Part shown: positions 34,812-45,838 of the stretch, piece after piece
How the letters are laid out: each line of letters starts with the position of its first letter
Position numbering within the stretch: the first letter of the stretch is position 1
Assembly: GCA_030549205.1 (NCBI GenBank)
Contig: JAUKTV010000012.1
Span: 868,001-932,000, forward strand
Origin: Apiosordaria backusii
Lineage: Eukaryota > Ascomycota > Sordariomycetes > Sordariales > Lasiosphaeriaceae
Length of the DNA: 64,000 bases
Direction: 5' to 3'
The notes under the pieces: generated by a model
What the model was told of the DNA's origin: nothing
What the model saw: only the letters and a program-made list of their open reading frames with translations
The model's database searches: none
Position numbers and translations under genes: made by a program

Positions 34812-36680
34812 TCACTGCACGACACTCCGGTCGTCCGCGCCCGTACCACGGTTAGGTTGCACAAGAACCTGCGCCGGAAACACCACGACCTCATCGTCGC
34901 CGTCTCCTTCCAGGTTTCCCTTCTGCACCACCAGGGGGAACAAAACGACCCTCACCACCGCCCCGTCCAGATCCCCCTCCGTTTCCCTCTTGCTGCTCGG
35001 CTGGCTCATCAATTCCGAGCGGAAATTGATCGTCTCAACTAGCTCGCCCGCGCTGTCATACGCAGGCTGCAGCGGAGGGAGCATCATCAGCTCTGCCGGC
35101 TGCGTGCGCATCAGAATCGACAGCTCCACCGCCAGCCCAACCACCCTGCCGAGCTCCGTCCGTATTTGCGCCTCCAGATTCGACGGCGGCGGTAGGATCT
35201 TGGACAAGGCGTCGAAAATCGCCTGCGCGACCGCCAGAGTGTCCATATCACGCTGCTTTTGGAACGATGGTCTCCTAGATAGTAAAGTCAATGTGGTAGC
35301 CCGCCAGGCGCGAACTGCCGCGGTGGGCCCGACGTCTGATAGTAGTTTTTCTAATGATTTGAGCTTCTGGCGCTGCTCACGGTCCATCCCGAAGAGGTAG
35401 CGCGTGAAGATGAACTCCCAGATCATGGTCATGACCACCGAGGTGAAGATGTCTCGCCGCTTGACTCGGTCGGCGAGGTAGGCGTCGATGTCGGTGCCGT
35501 CGAGAAGGGAGCTGTCTAGCCTGTCGATGACTTTTTCGTCTTTTAGTTCTGCGCAGAGACGGCTGGTGCGCGTGTCGGAGAATTTGGAGAAGCGGAGGAC
35601 CCATTGGGACACGGCGCTGAAGAGTTGCTGGCAGCGCTTGTCGAAGTAATCTGTGCTGTGGATTGTTCCGATTTGGCTGTGCTGGGATCTGAGAACGTCC
35701 AGGGTTGTTGGAACACGTTGGGGGGTATCAAGTCGGGCGGTATCCTCTCCGCTTGATTTGCCAGCCGAAATGTCGGTATCAGACTTGGGCGGGTGAATAG
35801 CCTCGGATTTTGCAGACGGCATTGGTGAGATTGGGGAAGGCCCTCCCCTCTGGGCATCAGAAGACTCGGATGTGGTGGGCACAAGTAACGGCCGCGATTG
35901 AGTTTTCGAATCGAAGCTCACGTTTCTGAGGGTCATGATCGACTGCGGCCTCCCGGTGCTACTACTCCTCTTGGTGACGACCTCCTTCGCCATGGCCATG
36001 ACACGGCGGTAGGCTTTGGAGTTGACAACGGTATTGTCAAACTCAAACTCCCTACCTTCCGCCACCGTGTCCCCGTCGCGGAAAATGGTGTCGGCGGTCT
36101 TCCGGGGATTCAAGACGGAGCCGGCGATCTGAAGTTGGGGGTTCGCCTGCCGCAAAGACGCGGCCTTGGTCGCCTGCCTGTCGAGGAGGCCCTTTCCGCT
36201 CCTGACTCCTTCGAGGATCTCATCAATAGAGTTCATGTGGAGTACCTGGACCAGAAAGGCGACGGCGGACTGCTGTCCCTGCAAAAGCGAGAGGTAGCCC
36301 TTCATCTCACCCTCGTTCCACACGATGCGCGCTTTGCTCCACCACTTCCGCATGATCGAGCGGCGAGACTCGATTAATGCTGCGGCGTCGCACAGCTTGT
36401 CGAGGGAGTCCTCAAAGCACGTCAGCACGACCAGGCACCCGGTGAGCGTCGTGTCGAGCGTGAGGATGACATCGGGCCGGTCGCGAATGGTGTGGTTCTG
36501 CAGGACGAGTGTCTGCAGCTGCGACAAACCCGTCTTGATCGCGCCGCATTGAGACGAGAGCGCCGTGATGGTGACTTGGGCGTTTTGAAATTTGGTGCGG
36601 AGGGTGTCGAGGGCGCGGGCCGCTTGAATACAGACTCCTGCGATCCCCGCGATGGATGCCGTCACGGAGAGTGGATCCAT
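34812..36680 (-). CDS. HeLo-like N-terminal (STAND-type) fungal protein
   Basis: A 622-residue intronless protein. The N-terminus MDPLSVTASIAGIAGVCIQA matches the short helical domain found at the N-terminus of fungal NOD-like (STAND) and incompatibility proteins. It continues with helical repeats to about residue 170. A Ser/Pro-rich linker (about 235-330) follows, then a conserved-looking helical domain (about 340-500, with the block VVMTMIWEFIFTRYLFGMDR) and a C-terminal strand-rich stretch ending in VVFPAQVLVQPN. No NACHT, NB-ARC or P-loop is present, so it is not a full NOD-like receptor. Relatives of this layout are widespread in Sordariomycetes and uncharacterised. A role in self/non-self signalling is only an analogy from the N-terminal domain. 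ATG 36680 is first in frame and begins the conserved domain. Confidence 0.8.
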   Translation of the reverse strand: MDPLSVTASIAGIAGVCIQAARALDTLRTKFQNAQVTITALSSQCGAIKTGLSQLQTLVLQNHTIRDRPDVILTLDTTLTGCLVVLTCFEDSLDKLCDAAALIESRRSIMRKWWSKARIVWNEGEMKGYLSLLQGQQSAVAFLVQVLHMNSIDEILEGVRSGKGLLDRQATKAASLRQANPQLQIAGSVLNPRKTADTIFRDGDTVAEGREFEFDNTVVNSKAYRRVMAMAKEVVTKRSSSTGRPQSIMTLRNVSFDSKTQSRPLLVPTTSESSDAQRGGPSPISPMPSAKSEAIHPPKSDTDISAGKSSGEDTARLDTPQRVPTTLDVLRSQHSQIGTIHSTDYFDKRCQQLFSAVSQWVLRFSKFSDTRTSRLCAELKDEKVIDRLDSSLLDGTDIDAYLADRVKRRDIFTSVVMTMIWEFIFTRYLFGMDREQRQKLKSLEKLLSDVGPTAAVRAWRATTLTLLSRRPSFQKQRDMDTLAVAQAIFDALSKILPPPSNLEAQIRTELGRVVGLAVELSILMRTQPAELMMLPPLQPAYDSAGELVETINFRSELMSQPSSKRETEGDLDGAVVRVVLFPLVVQKGNLEGDGDDEVVVFPAQVLVQPNRGTGADDRSVVQ

Positions 36681-39600
36681 TGTGACGACAGTGGCCCCTT
36701 CTTACCATGAAATGTGAGTGAGGACTTCCAAAGTTCAATTATCACCAGATATTGTATCCAGTTAGGCACCCGAAAACGCCTATCGAGGCTATGCTGCAGG
36801 TCTGCATGTGGCTCTTGGCAGCAGAAATACTACCACTCGCTGCATGTTTTCGCGGGTGTTGAAGGAGGGTTCCCTCGATCTGTGAGTGGTGGGCACCAGT
36901 TCCCCCTCACTATCATCCGGCTGATTTGATTTTCAGCTCTCTCGGTCTATCACCACATTGATTTTCAACGTGTCGAGAAGATCTTTCAATCTACCTACCT
37001 ACCTAAGTAACGAAAACGATTTCAAGATCTGTACCTGAGTCTAGATACCTGTACCTACCTATCTGACATTCAAATCTTCACTCCGAACTATTAGATAAGG
37101 ATCATTCAAATGACCCTATCTATGTCCATTTCTTTCAAAGCCACATCTTACAATCATACATTCAAAGTACAATCATACAAACATTCTTCTAGTCCCAGCC
37201 TCAATGCTCATGATCATCTTCATGTTTTCCCAAAACTACATAAGGTATCTACATCTTTATTCATCAATGGCCTTACGACTCACCTCTTCCTATAATCCAA
37301 CCAGCTAAATTCAACTTTATTCATCTTACCCAGGTAGCCAGACAACCTCCCACCACGTGTGACTCACACAGCAGCCTCTGCTTCTCGGTCACAGGTATCG
37401 CAAAAACTGTGCGACATATCGTCCAGAGGCTGACTTTCTTCATGAGTACTCATTGCCATCATCTTAAGCGCATGTACATAGGTATACAACCCATTTTATC
37501 TTTTTTTCTGTATAAGCATAAGGTGACATTTGCTCACCGGTTGCGAATCGCAAGACTAGGTACAAATAGTTCTTGGATGATGTTGCCCGTCGATATCAGT
37601 TTCGTGCTCAGAACAGGTTCCCTTCCAAGGCTCTTATTGAAATTCGACTTGTGTAACTTTGATAATCTAGTGCAAATATCGACGGGACGTAGTCTACCTA
37701 GGTACACTCCTTTTCAGCCGCATTGGTGTGGTTGTTTGAAATGATACAATTCCTGCTAGATTGTTAGTTTGTCGATGTCCGCAGCGTCTGGGACATGGAG
37801 TTCTTCACCCAACTTTACATTCAGAGATAACAAGTTAGCTCGGTCAATTCTCAAACTTTATCTAGTATTTAAATGTACGAGTCAAGTATCAGTAGGAAAC
37901 TGAGAACTAGTAGAATGTGGCCAAAGTTTGAGTCTAAGTTGTAACTTGTAGCTAATTGTGTTGGCTGATGTAGCCATATGCTTGATTACCGGTTGGTGTT
38001 ACACTTTTAAAGTTTGTCGAAGATCCATATGTAAAATGACACGAGAGTGAGGATGTCCGGGCAATCTTCAGAGTGGGAGACAAAATCCGAGAATTGATGC
38101 TAGACTATAACTACCTTAGTGAACCGTGAAGCATCTTTGATTCCTTCGGACTTATTCGACGGTGGGAATTCTTGTAAGAACTCTGCAATGATCTTCTCAA
38201 GCTAGAGGTGCTTTGGGTTTAGTAATCCACTCTTGACGTGCAATTAATTAATTATATCTAGCAACACTGTGATGACTCTTTTCAGACAGTCGCACCAAGA
38301 AATGTGGGTGGCAGGTTCCAAAGTGTCGACGTAATCGTGGCGGTTGGCCAGGTTGACTCATTGGAGCGGCCTGACACTGAGGTCACTCTGAACATCAACG
38401 TGAACCGGGCGGCTGTGGCAGCGCAATTGAGCCCCTCGAAAACACAACCTCCATATCAATTATAATCCTTGCTCCAGATAAGCTGTAGTTGCCCGTTTCT
38501 TACACATCATTCGTCGTCAACATCATCTGTTGTCCATGCAGGTGTGGCTGGCTTGGGGATGCAGGAACACCGAGCAGGCTCGGCAGCTCGCCTCATGCCA
38601 AACCCACGTTTACCGCGTGACGCGGCGCATCGAGTGACGCACAGAATGTTGCAAAAAAAACATAAAAAAAATCCTAAGAAAAGCCTTGCTGCAGGAGTGA
38701 ATCTGGTACGCAGCAAGATAGAACCCGTTTCATCTAGGGGGAAGAAGCTCTGTGGTGGACCAATCGAACTGTGAATGAGCTGGCCGAACGTGCAGATCGA
38801 CACGACATCACTTTGCTGGCGTTGGAAATGGTGCCTGAATTGGCAGCAATTGGGAAGCGACAAACCAAAAAAGTAGCAAAAACCAAAATAATAACCCATG
38901 GCAATGATCTATCAGTATTTGAAGAACGAAAAGCAATGTGGTGTGTTGTTGGCAGAGGCGAAAGCGTTGGTGAGTCGAGATGCGGATAGCTTCAATGAAG
39001 CTTCACGAGCGCTCGCGACCCGCCCCACCATCAGGAGTGACTTTCGCTTCAAGTGCGAAAAACTCGGGCAACAATGATGCAGTGCGAAAAATAAGAGCAT
39101 GGAAGAAACGGTATCAATTGCCCGATCGAACTGATGTATTCTAATGCAACAAAGCAGGGGTTGCTGAGGTGCTATGGCGAATGCGCCGAAGGGCATCGTT
39201 TTGGACGACCAGGCGCGTGAAGCCAAATCGCGTCCGAAAACAGTCCTTGGATCCCAACTCTGGTCCCCGAAATCGTCATCCGTGTTCGGAACATTACCCC
39301 GCGGGCTCCAGGCCGAAAATTGAACAAAAAACCACACAAAGAAGCGAAGAGTCGGGTGATTCGAACCATGTGCGGAGGAGGCGGGAGAAGAAAAGGAAGA
39401 AGCGTGGGAACTCGAATCAAACCGAGGGAAGGGGAGTCGGGGCGAGCTCGAGATCAGAGAGTCGAAGAGCTTGCTCTGCGATGGGCGGGGTGCGCATGAT
39501 TGACAACTCGAGGTACAAGGTGGATCCGGTGTCGTTGAACGGGCCAATCAGAAAATAGGCACGCTGCGAGTTTTTTGTTGTTTCCGATTTAAATGGTCGC

Positions 39601-40672
39601 CCGAACAGGGAAAGCGCAGAAATAACGGGGAGCGGCAAGTGATCCAAGAGACCCAAGAAACGCGGCACGGTTCCCCACCAGAGCTGCTTGCTGCCCCTCC
39701 ACCCATCCATCCATCTGCCCTGGCATTCTGCACCTTTTTCCCCTTCGATTCTGGCAGCGGCATGTCACCTGCTTTTCCATTTACCTAGCACTGGCCCAGG
39801 GTTCCCCCTTCACCGAAGCGCCGGGTTCTTTTCTGATCTGTGATCCTGATGACGATGGCAAACCCCGTTCGGATGACCCCGGGAATGATGAGTGACGGCC
39901 ACCCTTCCCATGGTCATGGTTGTTGGGTACATAGTACATACATACCTAAGGTACACTAGTAGTAGATAGCTGTATGACTGTTGTTCCCCGCCATGCACCT
40001 TGTGCCTCGTCCCTTGCTCCTCAGTTGTAGACGGGAATCTTCAGTCGGGTAAGACGGTGATTGGGCATCCAGCCCAAGTGGTTGGGTAGGGGGTGCGTAA
40101 AACAGAGATGGCATCACCTCACGTACGGTAGGGACCTGGAACCTGGACCTACCAAAGTAGCCACGCACGTTGGGCTGTACTCACTCACACACCCATGCAC
40201 TCGGTGATGCACGCATGGATATGATGCCACCTCACAGAGCGGCAGGACAATTCAAGTGAATTTTCGGAGCAAGACATGGTAGGTGACATGCTGGAAACGG
40301 CGTGCCTGCCATGGATTTAATGCCTGGGAGCTCTAGGCATTCTTCTAGTTGGGAGCACGGGCCACGTCGTCCACCAAAGCTGCGAGCTTAGCCCCGGGAA
40401 ATGGGCCATTCTTGCTGGAGCTCCAGGGCACAATCAGCACAATCACTCGGGGGTGGGCAAGACCCCCGCTTCCATATATAAACACCCGATCATCCCCCCC
40501 CGAGCGCGACAGCCCTCCCACCCTCCTGTCCCCGGTTTCTCTCGTCCATCTCAAACTGCAAGCCGATCTCCAGAATTCTCTCTCCAAGTCGTCCATTTCC
40601 GCTTTGAATAGCATCTCGCATTTGCACTATCGATTTACCCTTCCAACACAAACACAACTTCAAACCATCACG
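36681..40672. other. 4-kb intergenic region upstream of histone H1
   Basis: It has moderately AT-rich parts (36960-38300) with CTACCTACCTACCTAAG near 36995-37010. No gene is supported. The longest ORF, 38912-39547 on the minus strand, lacks domains and has low-complexity Ser/Pro content, so I do not call it. Nothing resembles RIP-mutated repeats. Confidence 0.45.
40475..40482 (+). promoter_or_regulatory. TATA box of the histone H1 gene
   Basis: TATATAAA about 190 bp upstream of the H1 ATG, followed by a C/T-rich leader typical of highly expressed fungal genes. Confidence 0.55.
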
Positions 40673-41846
40673 ATGCCTCCCAAGAAGACCGAGACCAAGA
40701 CTGAGGGTGCTGCCGCCCCCAAGGCGAAGGCCGCCCCCGTCCACCCCTCTTACCAGGTATGAATTGTCTATGCATGCAGCTTCAAGATGATTGATCATCA
40801 GTGTCTAACATGTTTTCAGGATATGATTACGGATGCCATCATTCAGGTAATTTCCACGCCCCTTTTTGTTGCGCGCCGACGCGTCCGGTCCGAAGTGAGA
40901 TGAGAATGAAGCTCATGATGCTCTTTCATCCCACGTCTCACCACGCTCGGATTTTTACCACTTTGCACTCATGATCATTTTTACTGACGCTGCCTTTTCT
41001 GAATCGCAGCTCAAGGATCGCAATGGCTCCAGGTAAGAAATTTTCTGCATTTTCCATCCACCCCATCTCGCTCAGCGAAAACATCCACAACAATGCGCGC
41101 GTCGCAACTGCGACCGCACACCACCCACTCCCCGGCCTAGCCACCCACTCAACCTCATAATTATCTCATTCACCATCACACCATGACATGAACGCCTCGA
41201 CTAACTCAGTCACCAGCCGTCAATCCCTCAAGAAATATGTCAAGAGCAACAACACCATCAATGCCTCTGACAACATGTTCGACTCTCTCTTCAATAAAGC
41301 CCTGAAGTCGGGTGTCGACAAGGGCATCTTCGAGCAGCCAAAGGGTCCTTCCGGCGGCACTAAGCTCGCGAAGAAGACGGCTGCTGCTCCTAAGAAGCCC
41401 GCTGCCCCTAAGAAGGCCGCCGCTCCCAAGGAGAAGAAGGAGGCTGCCCCTAAGGAGAAGAAGCCTGCCACCAAGAAGGCTGCTGCCCCCAAGGAGAAGA
41501 AAGAGAAGAAGGAGGCCGCTCCCAAGGAGAAGAAGGAGAAGAAGGCCGCTGCCCCTAAGAAGGCCGCTGCCGCTCCTAAGGAGAAGAAGGCTGCCCCTAA
41601 GAAGGTGAGCATACTCTTGACTGCCTGACACCAACTCAACAATCCTTACTGACATTGTTCCTTTAGGCTACTCCCGCTCCTGCCGAGGAGAAGCCCGCCG
41701 TCTTGACCAAGACCAAGTCCGGTCGCGTCACCAAGGCTGCTCCCGCCAAGGCCGCTCCCAAGAAGGCTGCCACCAAGAAGGCCGCTGCTCCCAAGAAGGA
41801 GAAGACACCAAAGAAGGCTGACAAGGCGGAAGCTGCATCGGCGTAA
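40673..41846 (+). CDS. Linker histone H1
   Basis: Five exons: 40673-40756, 40820-40846, 41010-41032, 41217-41604 and 41667-41846, giving 233 residues. Introns are 63, 163, 184 and 62 bp, all GT-AG, and every junction keeps frame. H1 binds linker DNA at the nucleosome and compacts chromatin. The N-terminal tail MPPKKTETKTEGAAAPKAKA leads into the winged-helix globular domain (about 24-95): HPSYQDMITDAIIQ, LKDRNGSSRQSLKKYV, then NNTINASDNMFDSLFNKALK. The C-terminal tail is a long Lys/Ala/Pro run with repeated APKEKKE and AAPKK units. The second and third exons are micro-exons of 27 and 23 nt inside the globular domain. The ORF from 41188 is an intron-to-exon shadow and not a start. A TATA box lies upstream. 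Confidence 0.95.
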
Positions 41847-43864
41847 AGCTGAGCGTCAGTCTTTCTCCTTACTGTCATGATGTCTTTTCTACTTTTGTGA
41901 TGTGACGGCTGTGTTTTGTTTGGCGTTCAGGATATGGGGCTATCATCTTGGGGGTTACCATTGGGATAAGCGGCCGTTCTTTCTCTCGGCACCATTTGCG
42001 CGTGGGTTTTGTTTTTTCTGTTGTTTTGGAGGGCACACTTTACCTGTATCTCTTTTTTCCGCCATCGGGGGAACGTGTGGGGAAAAACATGTGCTTTTTG
42101 TTGATGAAGGTTTTGGCTCTACTATACCCCCCTTCTCCAGCTTGCATATACAACGACCATTTTCAACCAAGACGAAGGGTCACAATTACCACACTTGCGA
42201 GCAGCCTTGTTGGATTATCAAAATGCGTTTGTTTTTTTTCAGCTATCGATACCCAACCATCATCGCCATCATCAACATCAATCATCATTACTTCTATACG
42301 ATTCAGAAATGGACGGGAAACCGGGGATCACGCGCGCAAAGGTAGACTTCTGGGGAGGGATTCTGGAGGCGTTGGCTTTGGTGGGGGGGGGGGGGGGTGG
42401 TTTCTTGGTGTTGTTTTCCCAAAGATAGGATCGGATCGGAGGGGTTAAAATCTCGGTTGTTTCCTCTCGTCCGTATTGTTGTAATTATACCAATCGAAGC
42501 ACTCACTGAGTTTTTGGATTGACTTTATGACCCTTCTAACTTTCACTTTTACGGTGGTTGTTTTGATCTTGGAACATGAAAAGTAAAACTGACAGAAGCT
42601 CACGAGAAGAAGGGGGTGCAAGTGGGGGGAGGGGTTCGACGCGTAGGTGGCGCGTCGACCGGGGGTTGTTTACATTTTCGGTGACCCCATTCTCATTTTT
42701 CTGCCCATCCTGCCGCTTGGGAGTGTCAGGGGTGTCATCCTCAGCCCCTCGTTTCTCTTGTCTTTAATTGCTGGAACTGATGAACATTCCAAATTTGCCT
42801 GGCTGAGGAGATAAAATTAGATTTTGGTAAGATGAGAACAGAAGAGCAGTGCACGATTATTGTGAGAGTTGGGAGGGAGCTATCTGTTCACCGCTTGAGA
42901 TGAGCAGGACACGTCCTGATCAGATCATTCAAGAACGGACCCCTTTTGACCACAAACTACTATTTTGACCTTAACAGCTACACGGGATCAATCTGACAGA
43001 AATGAAGACATCAGATATCAGCTTTCTGCCCCAAACATCATACATGGCACAGGTGTCACAGATCACACAATCACTTGGCTTGTGTGGTGGGCCAACAAGA
43101 GCACCACTTGCGGCAGTCCACTTACACGCAAATGTTGGTCCGTGCCCAGACAAGCATGGCCTGCATGTTCTCCTTGTGGGTCTCCTAGAGCTGCCGCTCG
43201 TTCGTTCGGAGCTAGCGGGGCATCATCACCCCAGCCAGGGCTTATCGGAGCCTTATCAAATGTGGTTTCTTGTGTTTCCGGAATGGGGGATTCTGCCGGA
43301 TCCTACCGTTCCGTCATCTCTCTGTACCTGATTCGACCTGATCGACTGGCCCAGGCAGCACCAAGGACAAGACCGCATTAGAGCAAGAGCAGAGCTCTGG
43401 GAGCTTCCATCTCTTGTACACCTATTTCGACTCATCTCTACATTTCTATCACGGAGCTGCTGGGACTTCTACAGGAGCGCCCACGAAGCTCTAAAGCGCC
43501 CAACATCAATACCCCGCAATCTCGACCGCATCTGACGACCCGCGTTTCCCAGCCAGTTTTGTCTGACACCCAACCAGAGAGCAAAAAACAGGACGAACAG
43601 GACACGCGGGTTACCTACAAACCTACCTACCTCGGCGCAGATTCCATCAGGCATCAGCAATGCTGTAATTACCTCACCCAAGCTGTGAGAACCTACCAAG
43701 GCATCTCCACCAACGGATACTAGAAGCTCTCTGCACCTGAATTGCAGCGCGCCGCGCGCCTTGTCGCCCTCCCACCTACGCCATTCAACCCCTCAATCCA
43801 CTTTCTCTACTAGCTTGATTTGTTCTTTCTATCTTTTACCTACCACAATTTATCAAATCATACC
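41847..43864. other. Intergenic region, H1 3' flank to next gene
   Basis: About 2 kb. It contains a 15-G run (42383-42397) and a TACCTACCTC-type motif near 43620. ORFs here are short, overlap and lack domains. Confidence 0.45.
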
Positions 43865-45838
43865 ATGGCCCAACCGCCATCATTCAGTTCCAATAACCCG
43901 TTCCGTCGCAAACCCTCCGTTGTCCCTCATCCTTCACCTTCTGCCGATCCAGATCTAGCGTTTGCCCAGTCCTCCCCACCACCGCCACCATCATCATTAC
44001 CGAACCTTGAAGAGGATGAAACCAATACCGATGTCGTCACCGGTGATCAGTTCTGGACCCAGCTGCAAAACGTGCCCCGCCCGACCCAGCCGCCGCCCTC
44101 GACGAGTTTTCTGAAGCCGAAGGTGATAAAAAGGGTGAGGGTTCAGTCGCCCCCGCCTAGTAGTCCGGACGACTCGGAGGAGGAGGGATTTGAGGGACGG
44201 TTTCCGCCTATTGGGGGGGAAGGGGAGGATGATGGGGAGGAAAGTGAGAGTGATAGTAGTGGGGATAGTGAGGAGGGGCGGTTAGGGCTGGATCCGTTTG
44301 GGGCGGGGGTGTCGAATAGTGGTTCGGCGGAGGAATTGGGGGTGCAAGAGGGGGAGGGAAGGGTGGAAAGGTTGGAGGGAGGGCCGCCGAGGATATCATT
44401 TCAAACGGGGGTAAGGGGGCTGGAGGTTGAGGACGAGGGAATAGGGGAGACATCAGGGACGATGGGAGGAGGGAAGGGTGGGCTGGATGTGGATGCGTTT
44501 AAGAGATTGCTGTTGACTGGGCAGTCAGGGAGTTCAGGGCCGGCGAGACCGACGGTATCGACTGTTGACCTTGGGAGGACAGAGGAGAGTGAGGCATCTG
44601 CGATATCACGGCAGCCACAGGAGAGACCAGGCCTATCAAATGAGATACCAGAGCAAACACTAGGGGATGAGCAGCAGAGGTTAATCAGCAGCCCTCAAGC
44701 CACCCTTCAACCCGCACCAACCATCTTACGAAAGAAACCTCCTCCCCCAAGCTCCCGACACGGGAAACTTATCCGACCAGACCCAACCCGCCAAGAAAGC
44801 AGCAGCTCCCTCGGGAAAACCTCGTCCTCTTCATCCTTGGCCAGTCCCAAACCAACAGCCCCCATCGCTTCCCCCTCTCGGCAGAGACCACCAACCCCAT
44901 CAGACGTGAACAAGCCCCTCCCATCTCAACCTCCCCCTTCAGAAACGGAACACTCCAACATCTTCGACCACGAAGCAGCGGGTAAAATCCCCGAGCCAGT
45001 GATTGAACCAGGACTTCACATAATTCACGCGTTACGATCCCCCACGCCGCCAAATATCTCCCATTCTGTTCTCCCCACTCCTCCACCATCGCGAAAACCA
45101 GCTCCTCCTCCCAGACGACAACCCCATGCGAGATCAGATTCCAAACCTTCAACCCCTTTCCCATCAGATGACCCGGAATTGTCTGGAACCCGGAGATCAT
45201 CGCTAGACTCTACCCGTTCTAGGTCTTCCTCTCTAAGGGCGAATATCCACGCTCCGGCACCGCCGCCACCGAGGCGGCCGTCACAGCGGACGTCGACAGG
45301 TTTGGTGGCATCCCCCAGTAACGAAGCCATCTCACCGTTATACAACCAAATAACAGCCACCCCGCCGCAATTGTCGGGAAGCAGCACACCAAACAATAAT
45401 ATTACACCAACACCGGTTGTTGAAGCCATCGCCTCCCCGCCAGTAGGGACACCACTAGGGACACCAGGAGGTGGCTTACAGCAGAAATTATCACCTCCCC
45501 CACCACCTCCGGCAAGAGGGGCGTCGGTTAGGGTTAAACGCCCAGTAGTAGGCGAGCCGGAAGGAGGTGTGGTGAGGAGGAGCAGTGGGAATAGTAAGCC
45601 TGCGCCGCCTGTGCCGAAGCATAGGGGTAGTGTTAGGAGCCTGAATGCTACTACACCAGCGGCATCAACAACAACGACGGCGGTGACAACAGATGAGATA
45701 CCATCACCAGGGAATGGGGTAGGAGGTGGTGGGGCAACAGAAGGCGGGGATGGAGTGGATATACTTGCTGACTTGACACGGTTGCAGAGGGAGGTGGATG
45801 AGCTGAGGGCTGGGTTGGCTAATGGGTCTAAGCCCTGA
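43865..45838 (+). CDS. Disordered Pro/Ser-rich protein of unknown function
   Basis: A 657-residue intronless protein I cannot assign. The start ACCATGGCC is an excellent context, and no upstream in-frame ATG exists. The N-terminus reads MAQPPSFSSNNPFRRKPSVV; a NPFRRK-type block at the start is common in fungal disordered proteins. An acidic Glu/Asp/Gly-rich part (about 95-210) precedes the block LDVDAFKRLLLTGQSG (about 214-229), the best candidate for a conserved short motif. The rest is Pro/Ser/Thr-rich with many PPP runs that could bind SH3 or WW domains. A short coiled-coil-like end follows (LADLTRLQREVDELRAGL). Composition switches from C-rich to G-rich codons several times. A scaffold or cortical adaptor is possible but only inferred. 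Confidence 0.75.
   Translation: MAQPPSFSSNNPFRRKPSVVPHPSPSADPDLAFAQSSPPPPPSSLPNLEEDETNTDVVTGDQFWTQLQNVPRPTQPPPSTSFLKPKVIKRVRVQSPPPSSPDDSEEEGFEGRFPPIGGEGEDDGEESESDSSGDSEEGRLGLDPFGAGVSNSGSAEELGVQEGEGRVERLEGGPPRISFQTGVRGLEVEDEGIGETSGTMGGGKGGLDVDAFKRLLLTGQSGSSGPARPTVSTVDLGRTEESEASAISRQPQERPGLSNEIPEQTLGDEQQRLISSPQATLQPAPTILRKKPPPPSSRHGKLIRPDPTRQESSSSLGKTSSSSSLASPKPTAPIASPSRQRPPTPSDVNKPLPSQPPPSETEHSNIFDHEAAGKIPEPVIEPGLHIIHALRSPTPPNISHSVLPTPPPSRKPAPPPRRQPHARSDSKPSTPFPSDDPELSGTRRSSLDSTRSRSSSLRANIHAPAPPPPRRPSQRTSTGLVASPSNEAISPLYNQITATPPQLSGSSTPNNNITPTPVVEAIASPPVGTPLGTPGGGLQQKLSPPPPPPARGASVRVKRPVVGEPEGGVVRRSSGNSKPAPPVPKHRGSVRSLNATTPAASTTTTAVTTDEIPSPGNGVGGGGATEGGDGVDILADLTRLQREVDELRAGLANGSKP

Noticed and set aside
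38912..39547. 211-codon minus-strand ORF
   Set aside because: Low-complexity Ser/Pro content and no domain or promoter evidence; ORFs overlap on both strands.
40847..41009. Possible box C/D snoRNA in H1 intron 2
   Set aside because: An ATGATG-like and a CTGA-like string occur, but no terminal stem or proper C-box consensus is present.
41188..41628. Intronless start for histone H1 at 41188
   Set aside because: It omits the N-terminal tail and first helices, which are found in three upstream exons with good splice sites.
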